This document shows, piece after piece, positions 27,945 through 34,780 of a DNA stretch of 64,000 nt. Below the pieces are notes generated by a model. That model saw only the letters and a list, made by a program, of their open reading frames with translations. It searched no databases and had not been told where the DNA came from. Position 1 is the first letter of the stretch. Every line of letters starts with the position of its first letter. The position numbers were made by a program, and so were the translations under genes. The stretch comes from Halorubrum aquaticum (lineage in GTDB: Archaea > Halobacteriota > Halobacteria > Halobacteriales > Haloferacaceae): the NCBI RefSeq assembly GCF_900113615.1, contig NZ_FOPZ01000003.1, positions 124,001 to 188,000 on the forward strand, written 5' to 3'.

Positions 27945-29186
27945 ATGGCTCACTCACAAGGGACGGACTCACGACAGGTGACGGATCGCGCGCCCGGCGC
28001 GTCGTCCGCGTCGGCGACTGCCGAGGGGGCCGTCGCGGACGAGGCGGGTCCGCGTGACGACGGGTCGCAAGTGACCGACTCGGTCGAGGGCTCCTCCACC
28101 GAGGAGACCGGATCCGAGGCCGATTCCGTGTTGACGCTCTCGGACGTCTCGAAGGAGTTCGGCCCCGAGCGAGCCGTCGACGGGGTCTCACTCGACGTCC
28201 GATCGGGCGAGCTCCTCACCTTCCTCGGCCCGTCCGGGTGCGGGAAGACCACGACGCTCCGGATGATCGCGGGGCTCGAGGAGCCGACGGAGGGGTCGAT
28301 CGCGCTCGCGGGCGAGACGGTGGCCGACGCGGACGCCGGAAACGCCTTCGTCGAGCCCGAGCGTCGCGACGTGGGGATCGTCTTCCAGAACTTCGCGCTC
28401 TTCCCGCACCTCTCCGTGCGCGAGAACATCGCGTTCGGGCTGAGCGACGCCGACGAGGCGGAGACGAGCGCCCGCGTCGACGAGCTGCTCGAACTCGTCG
28501 AGATGACCGACCACGGCGGGAAGACGCCCGACCAGCTCTCGGGCGGGCAGAAACAGCGGGTCGCGCTGGCCCGGTCGCTCGCGCCCGAGCCGGACGTGCT
28601 CCTCCTCGACGAGCCGTTCTCGAACCTCGACGTGCGCCTGCGCGTCGAGATGCGCGAGGAGGTCCGCCGCATCCTGAAGGCCGCGGGCGTCACCGCCGTC
28701 TCCGTCACCCACGACCAAGAGGAGGCGCTCTCCATCTCCGACCGCGTCGCCGTGATGAACGACGGCTCCATCGAGCAGGTCGGTCGCCCCGAGACCGTCT
28801 TCGAGCGGCCCGAGTCGAAGTTCGTCGCCTCCTTCCTCGGGCGGGCCTCCTTCCTCGAGGGGAGCCTCCGTGAGGGGCAGGTCGAGACCGGCGTCGGCCG
28901 GTTCAACGCCGCCACGCTGGAGGGGTACGACACGACCTACGACGGCGCGCCCGTCGACGTGCTCGTCCGGCCCGACGACCTGCGGGCGACGCCCGCCGAC
29001 GAGGACGTCGCCGACGGCGTCGTCGTCTCCAGACAGTACGTCGGTCCCTCGTTCATCTACCGGGTCGAACTCGACTCCGGCGAGGCGGTCCACTGCCTGC
29101 ACAACCACGTCGAGGAGTTCGAACTCGACCAGTCGGTGAGCATCGACCTCATCGCGGACCACCCGCTGGCGTGGTACCCGCGGTAG
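27945..29186 (+). CDS. ABC transporter ATP-binding protein (iron/thiamine-type, FbpC-like)
   Basis: A 413-residue ABC ATPase. A 65-residue polar, acidic N-terminal extension precedes the nucleotide-binding domain: Walker A GPSGCGKTTT, signature LSGGQKQRVALARSL, Walker B VLLLDEPFSNLD, H-loop SVTHDQEEAL. A C-terminal TOBE-like domain of about 100 residues follows. The pattern is that of ferric-iron/polyamine/sugar-type importers. No permease or binding protein is adjacent, so it must energise a transporter encoded elsewhere. An ATG at 27900 is also in frame, but the 15 extra codons have poor GC3 (GCT, GTT, ACT) and would leave only 3 nt after the palindrome; I therefore chose 27945. Confidence 0.85.
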   Translation: MAHSQGTDSRQVTDRAPGASSASATAEGAVADEAGPRDDGSQVTDSVEGSSTEETGSEADSVLTLSDVSKEFGPERAVDGVSLDVRSGELLTFLGPSGCGKTTTLRMIAGLEEPTEGSIALAGETVADADAGNAFVEPERRDVGIVFQNFALFPHLSVRENIAFGLSDADEAETSARVDELLELVEMTDHGGKTPDQLSGGQKQRVALARSLAPEPDVLLLDEPFSNLDVRLRVEMREEVRRILKAAGVTAVSVTHDQEEALSISDRVAVMNDGSIEQVGRPETVFERPESKFVASFLGRASFLEGSLREGQVETGVGRFNAATLEGYDTTYDGAPVDVLVRPDDLRATPADEDVADGVVVSRQYVGPSFIYRVELDSGEAVHCLHNHVEEFELDQSVSIDLIADHPLAWYPR

Positions 29187-29229
29187 GTTCGAAAAGACGT
29201 TTCTCGACCGAGTCCTTGCTCGTCCGGCG

Positions 29230-29376
29230 TCAGATCAGCAGCGCCGGCAGCACGTACGCGAGGAGGAGCCCGATCAGGGTGACGGCCGCGCCGATGCCGA
29301 CCTCGCGGCCCCCGAACTCCTGCATCGGGGCGGTCACGCGCTTGTCCGGGTCGGGCTCGTGGGAGTGGTCGTCCAT
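29230..29376 (-). CDS. 48-residue single-helix membrane protein
   Basis: A short protein with an acidic/histidine-containing N-terminus (MDDHSHEPDPDKRVTAPMQE) and one C-terminal transmembrane helix (about residues 27-48). A homologue, broken by a stop codon, lies about 2.1 kb to the right (31357-31490, same strand), which shows that this is a real duplicated unit. It is preceded by an AT-rich promoter region (gatacaaaaacg complement, about 29397-29408). The function is unknown. Confidence 0.7.
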   Translation of the reverse strand: MDDHSHEPDPDKRVTAPMQEFGGREVGIGAAVTLIGLLLAYVLPALLI

Positions 29377-29489
29377 GCTTGGGGGTGTGGCCGCCGGATA
29401 CAAAAACGCATCTGAACGGGATCGACTTGGGAGCGTCAACGGTCTAGGGCGTCACGGAGGTTTATCGGCACTCGTCTCGACGAGCCGGT

Positions 29490-30092
29490 ATGGGTGGCGT
29501 CGAACTCACCGACCGTGGACTCGTCGTCGATCGCGAGCCCAATCGCCTCGACGAGCTCGCGATCGGATTCTCTCGGGTCCTCTCACGGCTCGACGTCGAC
29601 CACGTCTTCGTGGCGGGCTACGTCGCGATCCTCGCCGGACGGTCACGATCCACCGAGGACGTGGACGTGTTCATCGAGCGATGTTCGTCGGAACGGATCG
29701 ACGAGCTCGTGGTTGAACTCGAACGCGACGGATACTGGGGTCCAGCCATGCCGCTCTCGGAGACGTACGGAAACCTCGCGAACGGAACGAACATCTGGGT
29801 CGCGCCGGACGGCGAGATGACCCCGCACTTGGAGGTGAAGTTCCCCGGTGACGAGTTCGATCATGCCTCCCTGGAGAACGCGATCGACGCACACGTCGGC
29901 GACGAAACGATCCCGATCGGGCCGTTGGAGCTTCAGATCGCGTACAAGCTCTCGCTCGGCGGCCGGACCGACCTCGAGGACGCCGCACATCTCTACACGG
30001 TGTTCGGAGAAACGCTTTCCACGCCTCGCCTCGAAGGCTGGGTGGAACGACTCGACGTCGAGGACCGCTATGACCGACTCACGAACGCCTGA
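29490..30092 (+). CDS. Nucleotidyltransferase-fold protein (AbiEii/MNT-like)
   Basis: A 200-residue protein with the minimal nucleotidyltransferase signature: an HVFVAGYVAILAG helix-strand (G43) followed by STEDVDVFIE with the paired acidic residues D57 and D59. The later LQIAYKLSLGGRTDLEDAAHL resembles the lysine-containing substrate region of AbiEii-type toxins. Such proteins often act as toxin or antitoxin by adding nucleotides to tRNA or protein. It overlaps the next gene by 23 nt, suggesting a two-gene module, although the partner is not a HEPN protein. Confidence 0.72.
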   Translation: MGGVELTDRGLVVDREPNRLDELAIGFSRVLSRLDVDHVFVAGYVAILAGRSRSTEDVDVFIERCSSERIDELVVELERDGYWGPAMPLSETYGNLANGTNIWVAPDGEMTPHLEVKFPGDEFDHASLENAIDAHVGDETIPIGPLELQIAYKLSLGGRTDLEDAAHLYTVFGETLSTPRLEGWVERLDVEDRYDRLTNA

Positions 30093-30336
30093 TGCCGACG
30101 ACGACGGTCCCGAGCGACCGCCGCGCTACGAACAGGTGTTTCGCTGGGCGGAGTACATCGAGGAACACCCGCCGGAGGTGTGGGGCCCACAGCAGAACGC
30201 GGTCGTGAACGGGCAACTCGAGAGCGCGCAGGCCGTCGACGTGAGCGCCGAGGAGAAGGTACGGATCCGGGAATTCGCGGACGAGGTGTTGCGGGCGGAA
30301 CGTGATGACGACGAGGACGGTGAGAACGAGGAGTAG
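30070..30336 (+). CDS. Partner protein of the nucleotidyltransferase
   Basis: An 88-residue acidic protein (central segment RYEQVFRWAEYIEEHPPEVW) with no recognised domain. Its ATG lies inside the end of the nucleotidyltransferase gene (23-nt overlap, different frame), so the two are tightly coupled. By analogy with MNT/AbiEi-type pairs it may be the antitoxin or regulatory partner; that is inference from position. It lacks the RX4-6H motif of HEPN toxins. Confidence 0.6.
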   Translation: MTDSRTPDADDDGPERPPRYEQVFRWAEYIEEHPPEVWGPQQNAVVNGQLESAQAVDVSAEEKVRIREFADEVLRAERDDDEDGENEE

Positions 30337-30346
30337 ATCGATCCGA

Positions 30347-30865
30347 TCACTCGAACGACTCCATTTTCCGGACGATCCTCGTGTACAGGTCCGGAGCGAC
30401 GTACCACCCGTGCTCGATCGTCGCGTCGATCGTCTCGCGCCCCCGATCGGGTGATAGCTCCCCGCGTTTCACCGCCGAGAGGACCACGTACGCGGTCCCG
30501 CGCGTCTCGATGCCCTCGACTTCCGCGGCCGATCGGCCCGCCGCCTCGTCCATCACCGCGACTGCGTCGCGCGCGTTGGCACACCCGAGCACCGAGACGT
30601 CGGCGTCGCTCAGGCCCGAATGCCGGTCCAGTCGCGTCGCGATCGCGGAGTCGTCGAGATCGACCTCGACGATCTCGAGATGTCCCTCCTCGACGGCCTG
30701 CTCGATCCGGCGCGCGTCATCGTAACCCGCCTCGATCCCCTCGGTCACCACCTCGTCGTACACCGGCTCCGGCACGAGCCGTGGTTCCGAAAGCGTCTCG
30801 ACGATCGCCAGTCGCTCCGCCTTCGCGAGGTAGATCAGCGGAGTCGCGTCGAGGACCCAGCTCAC
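30347..30865 (-). CDS. PIN-domain toxin (DUF3368-like)
   Basis: A 172-residue PIN-fold ribonuclease. Acidic metal-binding residues appear in the expected places: D6 (VLDATPLIYL), E38 (PVYDEVV), D87/D89 (LSDADVSVL) and D106 (AVMDEAAG). PIN proteins of this type are VapC-like toxins that cut RNA. Its start overlaps the stop of the ribbon-helix-helix gene by 4 nt, giving a standard antitoxin-toxin order. It converges with the nucleotidyltransferase pair. Confidence 0.82.
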   Translation of the reverse strand: MSWVLDATPLIYLAKAERLAIVETLSEPRLVPEPVYDEVVTEGIEAGYDDARRIEQAVEEGHLEIVEVDLDDSAIATRLDRHSGLSDADVSVLGCANARDAVAVMDEAAGRSAAEVEGIETRGTAYVVLSAVKRGELSPDRGRETIDATIEHGWYVAPDLYTRIVRKMESFE

Positions 30866-31152
30866 AGGTCCTCGAGGTCGGTTTCGAGGTGGTCACTCGA
30901 GACCCACGCGGCGTCGGACTCTTCGACCAGATGCGTGAACTCCCAGACCGACAGGTCCGCGAGGTCGGCGGCCCTGGTGAGCGAGATCTCGCCGGCCGTG
31001 AACCGATCGAGAGCGCGTTCCCTCCGCCAGTCCTCGAGGCCCTCCGCGAGGAGCTTCCTGACCGCAGTGCTCCGATCGAGGCGCTCGGATTCGAGGTACG
31101 CCTCGAGTTCAGATTCGAGGTCTTCGGGGACTCGAGTGGAGATCGTGCCCAT
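30862..31152 (-). CDS. Ribbon-helix-helix antitoxin
   Basis: A 96-residue protein. Its N-terminus (GTISTRVPEDLESELEAYLE) is an RHH/CopG DNA-binding fold. The C-terminal half (SLTRAADLADLSVWEFTHLV) is the UPF0175-like segment found in antitoxins paired with DUF3368-type PIN toxins. Expected roles are to neutralise the downstream PIN protein and to autoregulate the operon. The upstream sequence is AT-rich with TATA-like runs (about 31155-31195). Confidence 0.82.
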   Translation of the reverse strand: MGTISTRVPEDLESELEAYLESERLDRSTAVRKLLAEGLEDWRRERALDRFTAGEISLTRAADLADLSVWEFTHLVEESDAAWVSSDHLETDLEDL

Positions 31153-31217
31153 GATGTATGCTATGTGTACTATGTATTCATAGATTTCGACTCGGCGTTT
31201 ATTACATACAGAAATAA

Positions 31218-31356
31218 GGCCTTGTTTAGACGCGGTGTGGATAGAGCGAAACAGCCTCTATCGAAGAAGAAAATCAAACTGAGAGCCTCTCACAGGCGGG
31301 TCCCGTTCAGTCAACATAGGCGCTAACCCACGTTCCGGGAGCGTCTAAACAAGGCT
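31218..31356. mobile_element. 139-bp MITE with inverted repeats and target duplication
   Basis: A noncoding element bounded by inverted repeats: gccttgtttagacgc (31219-31233) and its exact complement gcgtctaaacaaggc (31341-31355), with one more unmatched base at each tip. The 9-bp sequence CAGAAATAA occurs directly outside both ends (31209-31217 and 31357-31365), the signature of a target-site duplication. No transposase is encoded, so it is a miniature inverted-repeat element mobilised in trans. An 8-9 bp duplication is compatible with IS1595 or IS6-type transposases, but the parent family cannot be fixed. Confidence 0.8.
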
Positions 31357-31490
31357 CAGAAATAATGTGTGCGATCAACAGGCCGAACCAGGATGGCGGC
31401 CGCACCGATAACGACCCCACGGCTGTCGAACCCCTACAGAGGAGCGGTCACGCGCCCGTTCGAGTCGGGTTCGTAAGAATGGTCGTCCAT
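31357..31490 (-). pseudogene. Decayed copy of the 48-residue membrane protein gene
   Basis: Reading left from the ATG at 31490 gives MDDHSYEPDSNGRVTAPL, then a stop at codon 19, then further in-register similarity (GFDSRGVVIGAAA) to the intact gene at 29230-29376. The DNA aligns closely over about 125 bp, including the sequence around the start. The distal end is cut by the MITE insertion. The duplication therefore predates the MITE, and this copy is no longer functional. Confidence 0.8.
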
Positions 31491-31640
31491 CTGTGGAGGT
31501 GGATACGGAGATCGTATAAGAATATCTGAAAGAATTTATAATTTCAAGAGCTAAATATTGAGTGTAATATAAAATAACCGAGTTTATTGCCATATTTATT
31601 TAAGAACCCCCCCCCACAATAGATTGTCTATATTAGTCGA

Positions 31641-32204
31641 TCAGTTGTTATTTTGATCGCCGGGATCTTCGGCGTTAATCACGATGTTCCCCGACTCCCA
31701 ACCGGCATTAACATTATCAGGTGTTTCAATTTTGACACCGATATTAACACCCTGCCCAGCGTTAGTCTGACCGTTCCAATCGCTATCGCGATTCATATTT
31801 TTCCCGTTAGTCCACGCTCCGTAAAATGTGAACGCACTTGAATTGTCCAGCCCACTCTTATCAATATCTATCGCGAGGGTATCCTCAGTTTGATTTCGAA
31901 TCTGGAAGACATTATCAAAGTAGAGCGTAGAATCGGGATTGAGCCCATCACTTGACGAAAACGATCCACTATTGGAAGCCCCTTCAAAAGTCAGAGTAAG
32001 CTGTCCATTCTGATGCGAGGCGTACTCGGTATTTTCCAGCGAACTGTCGTCGATGTTCAAGCCCACTAGCCCATTATTATCGTTGACTACCGCAGCACTA
32101 ACTGAACGGGTAGAACTCTGTGAACTAAGTGCTCCCGTTCCCACTGCAGCCGAACTACCCGTTGCCAATGCACCTGCGCCGATGATGAACTTGCGTCGTT
32201 CCAT
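31641..32204 (-). CDS. Secreted Tat-type protein, TasA/DUF1102-like candidate
   Basis: A 187-residue exported protein. The N-terminus MERRKFIIGAGALATGSSAA is a twin-arginine signal followed by the motif VGTGALSSQSSTRSVSAAVV. A polar beta-rich domain follows, very rich in Asn/Ser/Asp and with several N-x-S/T glycosylation sites. Base composition is clearly lower in GC than the surrounding housekeeping genes. The GTGA(F/L)SS...R.VS.(A/D)VV start is shared with the protein at 32580 and is seen in haloarchaeal surface proteins related to DUF1102/TasA-like fibre subunits. Function as a fibre or matrix protein is inference. Confidence 0.7.
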   Translation of the reverse strand: MERRKFIIGAGALATGSSAAVGTGALSSQSSTRSVSAAVVNDNNGLVGLNIDDSSLENTEYASHQNGQLTLTFEGASNSGSFSSSDGLNPDSTLYFDNVFQIRNQTEDTLAIDIDKSGLDNSSAFTFYGAWTNGKNMNRDSDWNGQTNAGQGVNIGVKIETPDNVNAGWESGNIVINAEDPGDQNNN

Positions 32205-32579
32205 GGTTGGTCTACCTCTGTTGTCCGCACGCGACCCGCGTTCGGGGACACGAGACGTCTCGTGTCACCCGGGGTCGCTCTACTACACCCATGGGACGTA
32301 TCCCATATCGTTATGAGTCAGCAGAAAGAATTCTGCGTCGTACTGAATTTCCTCTGGATCGGGCTGAAACGATTCTGAACACGCCTGAAGAGCGTTCAGG
32401 ATCTACCTACGGATGACGATCATATCTCTGAGACCCTCTTACGACCACATTTGATTTCCATCTTATTGGGAATATTATATTTCTCTCCAGAATTGAGTTC
32501 TCTCTTCTCTATTTCAACAACTAACTGCTTCTCGATTCAGAACGACACACCGGATTACTGCCGCTCGACTCGACCCCGA
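32205..32579. other. AT-rich intergenic region
   Basis: A 375-bp stretch between two same-strand secreted-protein genes. It holds the probable promoter of the gene at 31641-32204 (reading left, within about 32230-32300) and, further right, an AT-rich tail of the gene at 32580. Short open frames here have neither haloarchaeal codon bias nor recognisable products. I see no RNA gene. Confidence 0.5.
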
Positions 32580-33557
32580 TCAGTCGTCAGTCACGAGCTG
32601 GTTGCCGAACGCCTGCTCAGCGCTCACCGTGTTTCCGTGCGTGACTACGTTGTCGTCATTCTTGTTAGATCTGACGAATACGCCGTCTATTCCGTCGATC
32701 TCGATTCCGACGATGGTTGGTCCGTTGTTCGGTTCTCCAAACTGTCGTAGATTGAGGGGACCGTTAACCGGAATCTCACCGGTCCAAGAAGTCCGCTCAA
32801 TATTATCTGATGAATTTCCGTTTCCGTTTTGACGGAAGTAGGCTCTTGCCTTGAGCGTTCCATCACCTGTGGTCGTCTGTATCTGGGGATTTCCAGAATT
32901 CCCAGGGAACTTCACGCCAGAGATCAGATCTGTCGTGCTGATCGTTTCTCCGGTGATCGTGAACTCCCGCGTGTCTCCGAACAACTGCGCGGCGATTCCA
33001 GTACTCTCTACCCCTTTGAGAGTGACTGTCACCACCATGTCGACCTCTGTTCCCGACCCGATACCGTCCACTTCAGCAGTGATCCTCTCGTATCCACCGG
33101 GTCCAAATCCGTTTTCCGGTGTATCGATAGGATCCGGTTCCGTGGTCCCTTCTGTGATGTCCACGTGCTCGACGTCTTCGTACTCGTCTTCCTCGGAGTC
33201 GGGTAATTTTCGTTTTACCTCGTAACTCTCGCTGTCCAACACTCCATACCCTTGCTCTATCTGAACGCCGACCAATGAGATCTTCTGCTCTTTATTAAAC
33301 CGACTTCTGACTTCGACGAGTGGAATCCGATCTCCGTTCTTTACTGAATCCCCGCTATTTGGAGCGTCTTCCGGGACGTACTGGTCGTCATTTGGTTCTC
33401 CCCTCGGGACGTAATACCCGACGAACGCCTCTCTATTACCCACTACGTCCACCGATACCCCACGCTCCGCTTCCATACTGCTGAACGCGCCGGTACCGAC
33501 ACCCATCGCGCCGGAGCTCGCGCCGCCGAGTAGTAAGATGAAGCGTCGTCGTTTCAT
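32580..33557 (-). CDS. Secreted Tat-type surface protein
   Basis: A 325-residue protein with a twin-arginine signal (MKRRRFILLLGGASSGAMGV) and the segment GTGAFSSMEAERGVSVDVVG, the same start pattern as the protein at 31641. The mature part is beta-rich, with repeated strands (MVVTVTLKGVESTGIAAQL, KARAYFRQNGNGNSSDN), and looks like one or two immunoglobulin-like or jelly-roll domains. GC content is lower than in flanking genes. No transmembrane anchor is seen after the signal. It is probably a secreted fibre or matrix component of the envelope cluster; its exact role is unknown. Confidence 0.7.
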   Translation of the reverse strand: MKRRRFILLLGGASSGAMGVGTGAFSSMEAERGVSVDVVGNREAFVGYYVPRGEPNDDQYVPEDAPNSGDSVKNGDRIPLVEVRSRFNKEQKISLVGVQIEQGYGVLDSESYEVKRKLPDSEEDEYEDVEHVDITEGTTEPDPIDTPENGFGPGGYERITAEVDGIGSGTEVDMVVTVTLKGVESTGIAAQLFGDTREFTITGETISTTDLISGVKFPGNSGNPQIQTTTGDGTLKARAYFRQNGNGNSSDNIERTSWTGEIPVNGPLNLRQFGEPNNGPTIVGIEIDGIDGVFVRSNKNDDNVVTHGNTVSAEQAFGNQLVTDD

Positions 33558-33716
33558 ATCGAAGTTCCCCCGTTACTCGCTCGAACGTGTTCCATACCCA
33601 TCGTTATGCGCTACCGGAAGACCGGTACGGAGTGCTTGAATCCGATTCAGACCGTCGTCGCCACCCCGAGAACGACGCGCTTCGTCGGATCCTCGAGTTC
33701 TGCCTACCCGTCCGGT

Positions 33717-34295
33717 TCACTGGAGCTCCGGCGGCTCCTCCAGTTCCCCGACCTTCATCTCCGCGGTGTAGTACTTGTGCGCGATCGCGGAGAACGCGAA
33801 CGCGACCACGATCGCCAAGGTCCACGCGAGCGGCGGCAGCAGGGTGAACGGCCACGCCCCCATCCACACCGCGGCCACGAGCGCGAGCGCGACCCCCGAC
33901 AAGCCGAGGTAGTACTCGCTCCAGGGGATCTCCTTGCCCTCCACCACGTCCATGTAGAGGTCGATGTTCTCGAGCGCGTCGGTGGGCTCGACCACCCCGC
34001 GGTTCTTGTTGAAGTGGACGACGCCGGCGCGGTCCATCTTCGGAAGGTGCGACTGCTGGAGCGCGGTGTACACGCGCTTGCGGTCGCTGCCCGTGATCTC
34101 CGCCATGTCGACGTCGTTCTCCCAGGCCGCGATCTGCTCGGCCATCTCCCCGATCTCCATCGTCTCCTCCTCTCGTTTCAACAGATGCACCGCGAACCGT
34201 CGTCGCTGGTTCGCGAGCACGTCGTACAGCTCGTCGTCGGAAACGTCGATTCCGACGTCAGAGGGCCCCCCGTCGATCTGCTGTGCCGACGCCAT
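33717..34295 (-). CDS. DUF7344-type HTH regulator with membrane anchor
   Basis: A 192-residue protein. The N-terminal two thirds form a winged-helix domain of the haloarchaeal DUF7344 type (DDELYDVLANQRRRFAVHLL, and KRVYTALQQSHLPKMDRAGV). The C-terminus has two transmembrane helices (about 132-155 and 158-175). This architecture suggests a membrane-tethered transcription regulator. It lies between the secreted-protein genes and the PGF-CTERM/signal-peptidase operon, so control of that cluster is a reasonable inference. Confidence 0.8.
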   Translation of the reverse strand: MASAQQIDGGPSDVGIDVSDDELYDVLANQRRRFAVHLLKREEETMEIGEMAEQIAAWENDVDMAEITGSDRKRVYTALQQSHLPKMDRAGVVHFNKNRGVVEPTDALENIDLYMDVVEGKEIPWSEYYLGLSGVALALVAAVWMGAWPFTLLPPLAWTLAIVVAFAFSAIAHKYYTAEMKVGELEEPPELQ

Positions 34296-34780
34296 TTCTG
34301 TCTGACATATAATATCCTGTCAACATAAATCCTCGGGTCGTGATAATTTAGTGAGGGTTCTCACAGCCCGAAAGGGAGGCACTACCGATTCTGGGAAAGC
34401 CGAAATTTCCGGCGATAGGCGGCTGATATGGTCGTTATCTGATCTGATTATGAGGATCTCACGACGAGAGAATGCCCATTATCATATGAAAAATTATGTA
34501 TTGAAACGCGCAGATCGGCCCTTCAGACCGATCGTGAACGGTGGGAGAGTGGTCTTCAGACCGGGCCTGAACCGATCGAACCGTCGTTCAAGCGGGAGCG
34601 GGATTATAATGATAAAAATCCAATCAATTTCGGATCGATCTCTCTATCTCCTCGCATCGCGATATTTTCTATCCGGTTTGGATCACTTTGATACTTCATT
34701 TTAACCATCAAGCAACCCCTTCAACGACTTCAAGCTCCACATACTCAACACCCTTCGACGTGTAACGATTCACAGAAACC
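34296..34780. other. AT-rich noncoding region with regulatory potential
   Basis: 485 bp of clearly lower GC between divergent genes. It contains two similar segments, cttcagaccgatcgtgaacg and cttcagaccgggcctgaacc (about 34522 and 34553), and long A/T runs that can carry promoters for both flanking genes. An open frame through 34351-34704 has neither acidic composition nor GC3 bias, so I do not call a gene. Confidence 0.5.

Noticed and set aside
31219-31355. The inverted repeat pair as a transcription terminator or attachment site
   Set aside because: The arms are more than 100 bp apart, there is no integrase or tRNA, and the 9-bp flanking duplication is better explained by transposition.
31610-31616. 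Run of C residues as a phase-variation tract
   Set aside because: It lies in a spacer outside any coding frame and not at a clear promoter position.
34351-34704. 117-codon plus-strand open frame
   Set aside because: Lies in an AT-rich spacer, lacks acidic composition and GC3 bias, and resembles no family.
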